A stretch of DNA of 22,364 nt from a virus, in the IMG/VR virus record IMGVR_UViG_3300017963_000781, positions 1 through 22,364 of that record, one strand, 5' to 3'. Under the pieces are notes generated by a model. The model saw only the letters and a program-made list of their open reading frames with translations, did no database searches and was not told the DNA's origin. Position 1 is the first letter of the stretch, and each line of letters starts with the position of its first letter. This document shows, piece after piece, positions 1-7,839 of this stretch. The position numbers and the translations under genes were made by a program.

Positions 1-1833
1 ATATCCCTGGGAGAATACCTGGAACCGGCCATCAGGTGGTTCGGTGATCTGATTGCACCGGTGAAAGAGGTAAGCGATAGCCTTATTGACCAGCAGGTAG
101 AGTTACAGAACCTGGGAGTTGAGTTGGATAATAATTGGGAGAAGGAAGAAGATCGCCGGAAGGTCCTGGATGAGATCAATAAGCAATACCCGGCACTGCT
201 TACCGGGATGAATCTTGAAACGGCTAGCCTGGAACAGATAAAAAGCCGGTTGCGTGAGGCCAATGAAGAATACCTGAAGCGTATTGTGTTACAGCAAGCC
301 CAGGAGGATATAGATAAAGAAGGTCGTAAGGTAGCAAAGAAGAAGAATAAGGAGTTAGAAAAGGAGATCGAACTTCGCCGGCAGATTGCTATTGCGGCCA
401 GCAAAATGGGAATTCTTGTAGCTGACTTACCTGAAGGATTAAACGAACAGGCAGCAGCCATTGATAAAGCGGCCCGTGAGGCTGGAAGGTATGATGAAGT
501 GGTCAGTGGCATGGATGGAACCATAAAGGGGTTCTTAAGTGGAGACAATTTGGCAACTGCATTCAGTAAATACCAGGGTGCTACCGAGGGGACCTATGGG
601 GCTATGCAGATATTGAACATGGTTCAATCTGAAGCAAACGAAAAAGCCAAGTTGCTTTTTGGCGTCACCACAGATACAACAGAGGCATTAACCAAGGAGC
701 AGCAGATACTTGCCGATTTGACTTCCGGCCTGATCACATTTGAGGAAGCACAAAAGAGGTTGATTAACCTTACCAGAACCACGACAACACCGACTGAGGG
801 AGGAACAGTAACAACACCGACCGGTGGAGAAAGTAAGCCGGCAGGGCCTTCACAGAAAGAGATTGACCGAGCTGCAAAGGTAGAGGCCGAAAGGCTTAAG
901 TTAACCCGTAGGCGTGTGGATGCAGAAATTGCCCTGGAAGAAGATAAGTACCAGAAAATCTTCTTAATGGAGCAAACAGATTTTGAACGTACCGTCGAGG
1001 ACCTGGAAAGGATGAAGCAGGTCTATCCGGAGCTTGAATCTGAAATCAATCAGCTAATAGAAGCCGAGGAAGCCAGACACAATGCCGAAATGGTCAGGCT
1101 CGCCGGGGAAGCCCAGGAAGAGATAACGGCCAAGAATAAGACTGAGGCAGATAAGCGTAAAGCTGAAGCTGAAGCAGAGAGGCAAGCGGTACTGACCAGT
1201 TACCAGGGATATTTCACGGCTGCTGCCGGCCTGGTGGAGGCATTCACTAATGTATTTGCCGCCGCAAAAGCGAAGGAATTAAGCGCAGTTGGCGACAATG
1301 CCGAGAAGAGGGAGGCTATCGAAAAGAAATATGCAAAGAGGGAGCAGGTAACATCAATAGCAAAAGCATTGATCGGAACTGCATTAGCCGTTATAAATGC
1401 ACTTCAGACACAACCGTTCTTGCCAATGGGACCTATTATGGCCGTTATTGCCGGGGCTGCAGGGCTCGCACAGATAGGAATTATCAGAAGACAGCGTTTT
1501 GCCGACAGTGGAGTGGTACAACCCGGATCAGAGATTTCAGGGCTTAGAGGTAAGGACAATACTTTGGTTATGGCTCACCCAGGGGAGGTATTTCTTAATA
1601 AGAAGCACCAGGCCCTGCTCGGTGGAGCGAATACATTCCGGCGTATCGGTGTTCCTGGATTTGAAAAAAGCGGTATAGTTCCACCGATCCCGAATCTCAT
1701 GGGAGCAGAAACTGATGCTATGGTTACGGGTATCGGTGGCCTGATGCAAACGATCAGGGTAGTGAACTATATCCAGGAGATGCACGAAGCTGAAGATGAT
1801 TTGAAATTGGTCAATGAATCAGCTGAACTATGA
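1..1833 (+). CDS. Phage tail tape measure protein, C-terminal part (5' end outside window)
   Basis: The reading frame is open from base 1, so the gene begins upstream; the GTG at 61 is internal, not a start. About 610 residues are visible. They are mostly charged coiled coil, broken by a Thr/Pro/Gly-rich linker near base 780-850, followed by another long coiled coil and an Ala/Ile-rich hydrophobic stretch around bases 1345-1490 that could span or insert into a membrane. The tail end carries the pattern FADSGVV...GKDNTLVMAHPGEVFLN, which is frequent at the C-termini of tape measure proteins. Such proteins set tail length inside the tail tube and are ejected with the DNA. The stop overlaps the next start (ATGA). 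Its place upstream of the capsid genes is unusual. The assignment rests on composition, the C-terminal motif and context. Confidence 0.85.
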   Translation: MSLGEYLEPAIRWFGDLIAPVKEVSDSLIDQQVELQNLGVELDNNWEKEEDRRKVLDEINKQYPALLTGMNLETASLEQIKSRLREANEEYLKRIVLQQAQEDIDKEGRKVAKKKNKELEKEIELRRQIAIAASKMGILVADLPEGLNEQAAAIDKAAREAGRYDEVVSGMDGTIKGFLSGDNLATAFSKYQGATEGTYGAMQILNMVQSEANEKAKLLFGVTTDTTEALTKEQQILADLTSGLITFEEAQKRLINLTRTTTTPTEGGTVTTPTGGESKPAGPSQKEIDRAAKVEAERLKLTRRRVDAEIALEEDKYQKIFLMEQTDFERTVEDLERMKQVYPELESEINQLIEAEEARHNAEMVRLAGEAQEEITAKNKTEADKRKAEAEAERQAVLTSYQGYFTAAAGLVEAFTNVFAAAKAKELSAVGDNAEKREAIEKKYAKREQVTSIAKALIGTALAVINALQTQPFLPMGPIMAVIAGAAGLAQIGIIRRQRFADSGVVQPGSEISGLRGKDNTLVMAHPGEVFLNKKHQALLGGANTFRRIGVPGFEKSGIVPPIPNLMGAETDAMVTGIGGLMQTIRVVNYIQEMHEAEDDLKLVNESAEL

Positions 1834-2072
1834 TTGATATTAGAAAGAGTACGGCTAAGCTGATAAAAGAGAACCTTGATCTGGATGAAGGAACGACCCA
1901 GGCACTGTTTGATATTGGGCTATTGGATGTTACTACCAGCCGGAATGTACTGATCCGGGATGAGTGGCAACGCTGTATAAACTTCAAAAGGAAGACTGAT
2001 CTTAAGGTGTACTTAGCCGACAAATATGCACTTTCATATAGTGCAATAGAGAAGATCATTTCCGGCACATAA
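1830..2072 (+). CDS. Small HTH-like protein, function unknown
   Basis: An 80-residue protein whose start overlaps the tape measure stop (ATGA), implying coupled translation. The last 25 residues contain YLADKYALSYSAIEKI, which has the spacing and residue pattern of a helix-turn-helix (Leu-Ala-x-Lys-Tyr then Ser-x-x-x-Ile-x-x-Ile). The first half is a mixed-charge region with no motif I recognise. It could be a small DNA-binding regulator or a virion-assembly accessory protein. Small HTH-like ORFs next to structural genes are common in phages, but I cannot name this family. Confidence that it is a real gene is good; its function is not established. Confidence 0.75.
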   Translation: MIDIRKSTAKLIKENLDLDEGTTQALFDIGLLDVTTSRNVLIRDEWQRCINFKRKTDLKVYLADKYALSYSAIEKIISGT

Positions 2073-2129
2073 AAATATTGAGCAAATCATGTTTCATGGT
2101 TTTGTAACTTGTAGAAAAATTTCTGAACC

Positions 2130-3395
2130 ATGAATATGTTCGCAAGCGATCCTCTCTATGTACAGGAATTTGAGGGTATAGATGCCGAAGCGGGGATCAT
2201 CAGAGGCGTGAAGATTTGTTCTGAAGGCGATGCCAGAGGACACGATCTTTACCTAAACAAGCAGTTCATCAGAGATGTTGCATCACAAGGGAAAGCTCAC
2301 CAGGTAGGAATCAAAGCCAGATTCGGACACCCAAATATGTGTTCAACAGCACTTGGAACCTATATCGGGCGTTATCGGAACTTTCGCACCAGGAGTGAAC
2401 AAGCAGAAGGATTCACGGAAGGGTGGGATGAATTCGGGAAGCCCAGGAAATCAGGTAACAGGTTACATGCAGTTGCAGACTTGCACCTGGATGATACCGC
2501 AAAGAATCTCCCAAAGCTGGGAAACACCTGGGATTACATCATGAACCTTGCCCGTACCAGCCCGGATATGTTCGGGAACTCCATTGTATTTAAAGGTAGG
2601 GCTGAAATGAAGGAGTGGGAAGAGGAAGACGAAAGCGGCCAAAAAGTGAAGAAACAGAGGCGTGATGCTATTCTGGAACTGCTTGTCGCAACGGACCTGG
2701 TAGACTCCCCGGCAGCTACCGATGGATTATTCCAGGAATTTTCTACTGACGAAATGGCTATCCAGGTAACACAGTTCCTGGACCAGCATCCGGAGGTCTA
2801 TCAGCTTGCGGTGGATCACCCGGAACTCATAGAACAGTTTATGACCAGGTATGCCGATTATAAGGCTCACCAGGAAGATAGTAATAACCCAAATGTTCAA
2901 ATCATGACCGAAACCAAATCCGAGAAAAACCTTCTCGAAAGATTAAAGGGCTTGATTTCCAGTTTCGCATCGGGAGGTGATCAGGCTGAAGCCCAGGAAG
3001 AAGCCACTGAAGAGGCCACCGAGGAAGCGTCCGAAGAGGTTGCTGCCGAAGAGGGGGATCAGGGGCCGACAGTCGAAGAAAGACTGAATGAAATCACTGC
3101 TCGCCAGGATGAACTGGCCGAACAAAACTCTCAATTAGAGGCCCAGGTAGCCGAGCTTACTTCCCAGGTGGAAGAAAGGGATGCCAGGGTCACTGAACTG
3201 GAAGCTCAGAACACCGAGCTACAAACACAATTATCACAGGCTAACGGTCAGTCAACTCAGGTTGGCGCAACCGCCGGTCAGGAAGACAGGGAAGAGGCAC
3301 AACTGAGTGACGAAGAAAAAGCACTCGCCGCAGACCTTGCCAGCCTACGGGGTGAAATGACTGAAGTACGCCCTGATTTATATTCTCAAAACTAA
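2130..3395 (+). CDS. Prohead protease fused to scaffold protein
   Basis: A 421-residue protein in two parts. Residues 1 to about 210 look like an HK97/herpes-assemblin-type maturation protease: GHPNMCSTALG places a candidate catalytic His at 67, FGNSIVFKG gives a candidate nucleophile Ser151, and LVATDLVDSPAATDG near residue 180 resembles the usual third motif of these proteases. From about residue 265 the chain is very acidic and coiled-coil-like (repeated EEATEEA, then heptad-like ELEAQ segments), as expected of a scaffold core. Fused protease-scaffolds form the prohead core and then digest it and the capsid N-terminus. The gene sits 2 nt before the major capsid gene, supporting the call. 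Catalytic residues are inferred from motif position only. Confidence 0.82.
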   Translation: MNMFASDPLYVQEFEGIDAEAGIIRGVKICSEGDARGHDLYLNKQFIRDVASQGKAHQVGIKARFGHPNMCSTALGTYIGRYRNFRTRSEQAEGFTEGWDEFGKPRKSGNRLHAVADLHLDDTAKNLPKLGNTWDYIMNLARTSPDMFGNSIVFKGRAEMKEWEEEDESGQKVKKQRRDAILELLVATDLVDSPAATDGLFQEFSTDEMAIQVTQFLDQHPEVYQLAVDHPELIEQFMTRYADYKAHQEDSNNPNVQIMTETKSEKNLLERLKGLISSFASGGDQAEAQEEATEEATEEASEEVAAEEGDQGPTVEERLNEITARQDELAEQNSQLEAQVAELTSQVEERDARVTELEAQNTELQTQLSQANGQSTQVGATAGQEDREEAQLSDEEKALAADLASLRGEMTEVRPDLYSQN

Positions 3396-3397
3396 AA

Positions 3398-4840
3398 ATG
3401 AAGAAAATGAAACAGTTAATCAAAACACTTCGTTGGGTTGGGGCTATCGCTGTTCTCTTGACTTTGATCGTCAGCCCTGATGCTTTTGCGGAAGCCGGTG
3501 CATCGTATGCAATGGCTACGTTTATCACAACCTCTATTACCTGGGCAGGTAAGGAGAACTTGGATTATTTCTTGCGACCGATGTTTATCGGGCAATCTCC
3601 CTGGGAGACGCAAGGGGTAAGGATCATCCCGAATGTTCAGAGTACCATGAAGCTGAATTACTTTGGTACGGTCAGTAAAATCCTTAAGGCTTATGCAAAG
3701 GGATTTAACGCCGCAAGCGGAACGACCTATACCCAAAGGGACCTGACCGTGGTTAGGATGAAAGCCGAGGCAGCAGATGATGCCCTGGATTTCTACCAGA
3801 CCGTTTTTGAGCAGGGGCTTCGAAAGGACGATTGGAATAACTTGGATGGCACGTTCCTGAAGAATATTATCATTGAGCTTTACCGGAATGCGGTTCGATC
3901 CGATGTATTCCGACAGTTCTGGCTCAATGATACAAATAAGGAAACAGTTACCAGTGGGGTTATTGATGGTTCCGCAGACGTGGACTATAATGCATTCCAG
4001 GGTATGTGGGATCGGCTTATTGATAATGCAGCCACCTCTCCTTCGGACACCCAAATTTTCAGGCATACGGTAGAAGATGGAGCAGTTGCGGAAGTCAACA
4101 CCGTTACCCTTACTGGAACCAGCGGAACGGCGAATGTTACTGTTGGAGGGGTGAATTACCTAGCAACTTTTAATACTTCACTGAACCAGACTCATGCGGA
4201 TTTTGTTGCGCTTCATGCTGCAGCACTTGCACTGAGAGGTATCACTTTGACCGGTACGACCACAGCCATATTTACCAGTGCTGTTCCAGGCCAGCCAATT
4301 CCTGATCCTACCGTGACAAACGTGACGGGTGACCTTGCAGGGGCAAACGTAGACACCACACCGAACACTGCCCCATCTGCATTAGCAGCCGGTGAATCTG
4401 AGGACATTTTCTTGGCCCTGTACCAGGGAGCAGATAAAGTCCTGAAGTCAGTTCCGAAGAATCAAAAGGTGCTTCTGGTTTCTGACCTGGTACTTGAAAA
4501 CTACATCACCTACCTGGAAAGCCTGGGAACCGAAAGGGCGCACATGCTCCTGGAGGACGGTATGGAGTTTTACACTTACCGAGGAATCCGAATCATAGCT
4601 CCCGGCTGGGATGTTCACTTGGAAGCAGATTTCCCACACGCAAGCGGTACGCTGTACGCATATCCGCACAGGGTAATCTATACCTCCCTGGACAACCTGG
4701 TACTTGGGATGGATGCACTGAGTCAGTTCAATGAAACCAAGATGTGGTATAATGAAGACGAGGAAGAGAACCGATTCAGGACGAAGATGGTACTCGGGAC
4801 CCAATATGTTCATAACAAGTTGGTAGCGGTGGCTTATTAG
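3398..4840 (+). CDS. Major capsid protein with N-terminal signal-like leader and inserted domain
   Basis: A 480-residue protein directly after the protease-scaffold, the usual position for the major capsid protein. From Met39 the sequence begins ATFITTSITWAGKENL, a typical-looking capsid start. The reading frame, however, begins 38 residues earlier with a Lys-rich segment, a hydrophobic helix (about residues 13-25) and AFA|EA, which looks like a Sec signal peptide with a signal-peptidase site. A Thr/Gly/Val-rich beta-type segment at about residues 225-330 looks like a domain inserted into the capsid fold. The C-terminal third (ERAHMLLEDGMEFYTYRG, then an acidic loop) resembles capsid proteins of Bacteroidota phages. 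The start at 3398 is preferred because it lies 2 nt from the upstream stop and has an A-rich leader; ATG 3512 is the alternative. Confidence 0.82.
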   Translation: MKKMKQLIKTLRWVGAIAVLLTLIVSPDAFAEAGASYAMATFITTSITWAGKENLDYFLRPMFIGQSPWETQGVRIIPNVQSTMKLNYFGTVSKILKAYAKGFNAASGTTYTQRDLTVVRMKAEAADDALDFYQTVFEQGLRKDDWNNLDGTFLKNIIIELYRNAVRSDVFRQFWLNDTNKETVTSGVIDGSADVDYNAFQGMWDRLIDNAATSPSDTQIFRHTVEDGAVAEVNTVTLTGTSGTANVTVGGVNYLATFNTSLNQTHADFVALHAAALALRGITLTGTTTAIFTSAVPGQPIPDPTVTNVTGDLAGANVDTTPNTAPSALAAGESEDIFLALYQGADKVLKSVPKNQKVLLVSDLVLENYITYLESLGTERAHMLLEDGMEFYTYRGIRIIAPGWDVHLEADFPHASGTLYAYPHRVIYTSLDNLVLGMDALSQFNETKMWYNEDEEENRFRTKMVLGTQYVHNKLVAVAY

Positions 4841-4862
4841 CCACTGCTTCCATCCTAATCAA

Positions 4863-4869
4863 AAGGAGG
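4863..4869 (+). promoter_or_regulatory. Strong Shine-Dalgarno site AAGGAGG
   Basis: AAGGAGG lies 5 nt before the ATG at 4875. Most starts in this window have only A-rich leaders, so this site stands out. It fixes the start of the downstream gene and shows that its hydrophobic leader is translated. Confidence 0.8.
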
Positions 4870-4874
4870 CAATT

Positions 4875-5531
4875 ATGAAAAAGTATCTGAACATCATATT
4901 AGCATTTGCGGTCCTGGTAGTAGTTGCAGTAGTCCAGGGGGCTATTGAGATGGAGGGTGTTGTAGGCGCAATGGCAATTGCCGCTTACACCAAAGCCTGC
5001 TCCAAAAACGTAGGGGGAAACTCCGCAGTCTATCTTACTGAAGCCGCAAACCTGAGTTCAGTCACGGTTGTTTCAGGCGAAATCACAGCAGCCTTAAGCA
5101 TGTCCGGGACAACTACGTTCAAAGAGGTCCAAGCAGACCTGGATAGCGTGCTACATACTCAGGAAGGAGAAGGATCGCAGAACAATATCGCATATACCCA
5201 CAGGGTTGAAATGCGATTTGCCAAACCGTCTGTTGGTCTTAACACTCTTCGAAATGCCCTGGCTGACGCTTCACCGTGTGGAGTTTTAGCAATCGTAACT
5301 GATGGCAATGGAAGGTCTTGGTTGGTAGGGTATAACGAAACGGACGGTACGAACCGTGCGCTTTACCTGGCAACCGACTCCCTCAACTCCGGTCAGGAAC
5401 CGGCTGAAGAGGATTCCCAGGCTATCACTATTGCCCTGGAATGCCAAAGCGGTTATCTGTCACTACCGTTTGATTCCACCATTGGTGCAACCATTACCGG
5501 TGGATCAGCGGCGTTCATTACATACGTATGA
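4875..5531 (+). CDS. Tail-tube-like virion protein with N-terminal signal-like leader (paralogue A)
   Basis: A 218-residue protein following the capsid gene, with the start fixed by a strong Shine-Dalgarno site. Residues 4-22 form a hydrophobic segment after MKK, like a signal peptide or membrane anchor. From about residue 40 it is clearly homologous to the protein at 7840-8409: YLTEAANLSSVTVVSGEI matches FLTEAENVSSVVVTGGEV, and LAIVTDGNGRSWLVGY matches IAIVMDGNGNGWLIGW. The xDGNGxxWLxGY pattern and beta-rich make-up resemble tail tube or related structural proteins of Bacteroidota phages, and a strong ribosome site suits an abundant virion protein. A capsid decoration or head-tail role is also possible. 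Virion protein is well supported by context; tail tube is inference. Confidence 0.65.
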   Translation: MKKYLNIILAFAVLVVVAVVQGAIEMEGVVGAMAIAAYTKACSKNVGGNSAVYLTEAANLSSVTVVSGEITAALSMSGTTTFKEVQADLDSVLHTQEGEGSQNNIAYTHRVEMRFAKPSVGLNTLRNALADASPCGVLAIVTDGNGRSWLVGYNETDGTNRALYLATDSLNSGQEPAEEDSQAITIALECQSGYLSLPFDSTIGATITGGSAAFITYV

Positions 5532-5734
5532 TACGGCTAAAAGAGGAATACAAGGATAGCGATGCAACGGTCAATGTGATTATTAATGGCCGTAACATAA
5601 GAGTGACCCTTGCCTCAGTCACAAAAAGCCAACTGATCATGTTACATGAGATCGGACACCCGGCAGTTGAGGACCACAAAGAGGTGAAGAAGGAGGCTAC
5701 CAAGAAGGAGGCTTCAAAGAAATCCGGGGAGTAG
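5528..5734 (+). CDS. Small Lys/Glu-tailed protein, function unknown
   Basis: A 68-residue protein whose start overlaps the preceding stop (ATGA). The first 40 residues look like two or three beta strands (VNVIINGRNIRVTLASV). These are followed by QLIMLHEIGHPAVED and a tail of repeated Lys, Glu, Ala and Ser residues (KKEATKKEASKKSGE). HEIGH superficially resembles a zinc-protease HExxH motif, but the order is HEIGH in a 68-residue protein without a helix-rich fold, so I do not read it as a protease. It is the last gene before a terminator and so belongs to the capsid/tail-tube unit. Likely a minor virion or assembly protein. Confidence 0.7.
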   Translation: MIRLKEEYKDSDATVNVIINGRNIRVTLASVTKSQLIMLHEIGHPAVEDHKEVKKEATKKEASKKSGE

Positions 5735-5758
5735 TAACAGTTTAGTTGTATTTGATTG

Positions 5759-5790
5759 AGGGGTAGGGTAGAGATGCCTTACCCCTTTAT
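5759..5790 (+). terminator. Hairpin terminator between tail-tube-like and portal units
   Basis: A 10-bp stem with one G-U pair (AGGGGTAGGG with CCTTACCCCT), an 8-nt loop and a short T-rich tail (TTTAT). It lies in the 65-bp gap before the portal gene, within an otherwise continuous run of virion genes. Confidence 0.7.
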
Positions 5791-5799
5791 TGTCATAGG

Positions 5800-7056
5800 A
5801 TGAAAAGAGCAATATTTGAATCAAAAAGCTTCGGGTCTCCAAGTGCGGAGATAAATCCGTACACTCCCGTGAACATCAACGTCAAGGATTATATTCCTTT
5901 TGGCAGTGATAACCTGTTCCCTCAGGCCCTTGCTCTGTTTAGCCGGACCAGCCCGAACCACCGGGGAGTGATAAACTCAAAAGGGTTTTATTCTATTGGG
6001 GATGGGATAATGAGCGAAGACTCCTGGCTTATGGATAACTTCATTCTTAAGGCGAACTACGAGGGCGAAATGCTTGAAGAGGTACAAAGCAAAGTTGATC
6101 ACGATGAGTTCACCACAGGGAACGGCTGGTTTGAGATTATACGTGATAAGGCCGGAACATTTATGTGGATAAACCACCTGGATGCAACAAAGTGCCGGAA
6201 GGCCAAGGATCAGCCCAGGGTAATCCTTCATCCTGATTGGTCCCAGGACACTGGCATGAATGACAAGTACCGGAAGACCCTTCCCTTATACCCGAACTTT
6301 GAATCAGACGGGGAGGGACCGTTTGCCGTGGAGCGATGTGTTTACCATAGGTTCAAGTATGAACCAGAATTTGTGCATTACGGGCTTCCACAGTGGATCA
6401 GTGGCCGGGATGCGGTACAGATCGACCTGAAAACGAATAAGTGGAATCTGGCAAGACTGATCAATGCGTTTAAGCTGTCCGGTATTATGTTTGTTCCGGT
6501 AAAGGACCCCACAGAATCTAAGAAGGTCCTGGACAACATCAAAAAGGATTACACCGGAGAGGGGAATCAGGATAAGCTGATGGTTGTAACCAAGTCCAGG
6601 GCAGATATAAACGAAAAAGCTGACCAGGTACAATTGATTCAGAACAAACAGGAAGAATCCGGATCCTGGCTGGGCCTTCACGATATGAGCATTGGGGATA
6701 TTGTTGTAGCTCATTCCTGGTACAGGGCGTTGACCGGTATAGTCGACAATACCGGCTTTGACACTCAGCGAATCCTGAACGAGTACAATATTGCCCTGAG
6801 TACGTTCATTAAGCCCAGGCAGAAATCCTGGGTAAGATTGTACCAAAAGCTGTTCCGGGAAACACTGAACAAGGAAATTGATTTACAGTATAACAACCAG
6901 CCACCGGTAGATACCGATGATGCTAAGTATGTCTGGGAGGTACGGAAGGAAAAAGGATTGGAATATGACGAAACTGACCCGAATCAACAAAAAATGATTT
7001 ACAATGGCAGCATTATTGACGGAAGCGGAAGTGATCAGCAACGCATTTACCCGTAG
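5800..7056 (+). CDS. Phage portal protein
   Basis: A 418-residue protein of typical size for compact portal proteins. The N-terminal region contains YIPFGSDNLFPQALALF and NHRGVINSKGFYSIGDG, patterns I associate with portal proteins of Bacteroidota phages. The middle has the long stretch of paired helices expected for the stem, and the C-terminal third has ALTGIVDNTGFDTQRILNEY, which resembles the portal helix region near the clip/crown. Portals form the dodecameric ring for DNA packaging at one capsid vertex. The gene follows the capsid gene rather than preceding it. Its last 53 bases overlap the next gene in another frame. No terminase is visible nearby, so the packaging motor genes must lie outside the window. 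Confidence 0.85.
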   Translation: MKRAIFESKSFGSPSAEINPYTPVNINVKDYIPFGSDNLFPQALALFSRTSPNHRGVINSKGFYSIGDGIMSEDSWLMDNFILKANYEGEMLEEVQSKVDHDEFTTGNGWFEIIRDKAGTFMWINHLDATKCRKAKDQPRVILHPDWSQDTGMNDKYRKTLPLYPNFESDGEGPFAVERCVYHRFKYEPEFVHYGLPQWISGRDAVQIDLKTNKWNLARLINAFKLSGIMFVPVKDPTESKKVLDNIKKDYTGEGNQDKLMVVTKSRADINEKADQVQLIQNKQEESGSWLGLHDMSIGDIVVAHSWYRALTGIVDNTGFDTQRILNEYNIALSTFIKPRQKSWVRLYQKLFRETLNKEIDLQYNNQPPVDTDDAKYVWEVRKEKGLEYDETDPNQQKMIYNGSIIDGSGSDQQRIYP

Positions 7057-7516
7057 CCAGAACCTGGCTATAAAGATACCGGATAATATTCTTGAGCCGG
7101 TACAGGATAAGCATATCCGGCCTATCCTGGGAGATGATTTTTATGAGGCTGTCGTTGCGGCTCCATCCGGTTATACCGATTTGGTTGCATTTATCAAACC
7201 TGTAATTGCGTATTTTGTCAAGTTTTATGTTTTAAAGGATATTGCAATCGATATTAGCACCTCCGGCCTAAACAAGATCATAGGCAATAACCGCCAGGCC
7301 GGGCAAGCCGGTGACCTGGGAACGGTAGAGCAACACGCCCTGGAAATGGCTGACGTACATAGCCAGCGGTTAACACAGTATTTGAATGACAACGAGGATA
7401 GTTTTCCGTTATATTACAAGTGGTCCAACGCCAGAAACAGGATCACGACAGCCGGAGGTATTATATTCGATCGGCCAAACATTGACGAAGTAGATGATTA
7501 CACTATAAATCTATAA
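7004..7516 (+). CDS. Head-tail connector / head completion protein
   Basis: A 170-residue protein overlapping the end of the portal gene by 53 nt. The start at 7004 gives MAALLTEAEVISNAF, an opening typical of small head-tail adaptor proteins. It continues with a helical body (KHIRPILGDDFYEAVV, then a membrane-like but amphipathic helix YFVKFYVLKDIAI) and an extended acidic tail. The pattern resembles the DUF6712-type family found beside portals in Bacteroidota phages; that family name is from memory and not checked. The likely role is to plug the portal ring and join it to the tail. Position directly after the portal supports this. Confidence 0.7.
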   Translation: MAALLTEAEVISNAFTRSQNLAIKIPDNILEPVQDKHIRPILGDDFYEAVVAAPSGYTDLVAFIKPVIAYFVKFYVLKDIAIDISTSGLNKIIGNNRQAGQAGDLGTVEQHALEMADVHSQRLTQYLNDNEDSFPLYYKWSNARNRITTAGGIIFDRPNIDEVDDYTINL

Positions 7517-7518
7517 TT

Positions 7519-7833
7519 ATGGGAAGCATTTCAAAAATAGCAGGGGAAAGCGGATGCGATTTAGTATCTGGAGCAGTAACCTATACACCCTCAGGAAGGC
7601 ATGCTGGAAAAAAAATCACAGCAATTGGGATTCATGCCGCCGTTAACATTACTAATTTCAAATATACGCCGAATGGATCAGATGGAAGGCCTTTAGCCCA
7701 GGTAACCGTTACGGAAGATAATTGGATTGGATCGGCTATTTCTCCTAGCGGAGCTACAAATTATATTCCATTAGGAGTCGATGCTGATGAAATCACTTTG
7801 GCAAGTGGTGAAGTTATGGTTTATCTTAAATAA
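7519..7833 (+). CDS. Small beta-rich virion-like protein, function unknown
   Basis: A 104-residue protein 2 nt after the connector gene. It is Gly/Ser/Thr/Ile-rich and appears all-beta, with no charged coiled coil or membrane segment. Fragments such as GKKITAIGIHAAVNITNF and a closing ITLASGEVMVYLK look like a compact beta sandwich of the type seen in capsid-decoration or fibre-tip proteins. It opens the more AT-rich block that continues into the fibre genes. I do not recognise the family; a virion role is inferred from neighbours only. Confidence 0.65.
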   Translation: MGSISKIAGESGCDLVSGAVTYTPSGRHAGKKITAIGIHAAVNITNFKYTPNGSDGRPLAQVTVTEDNWIGSAISPSGATNYIPLGVDADEITLASGEVMVYLK

Positions 7834-7839
7834 GCTACA

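Noticed and set aside
3416-4066. Long open frame on the - strand (216 codons)
   Set aside because: It mirrors the capsid gene; the product has the random composition of an antisense shadow.
5650-5665. HEIGH as a zinc-protease motif in the 68-residue protein
   Set aside because: The protein is too small and lacks a third ligand and a helical active-site fold; the match is probably chance.
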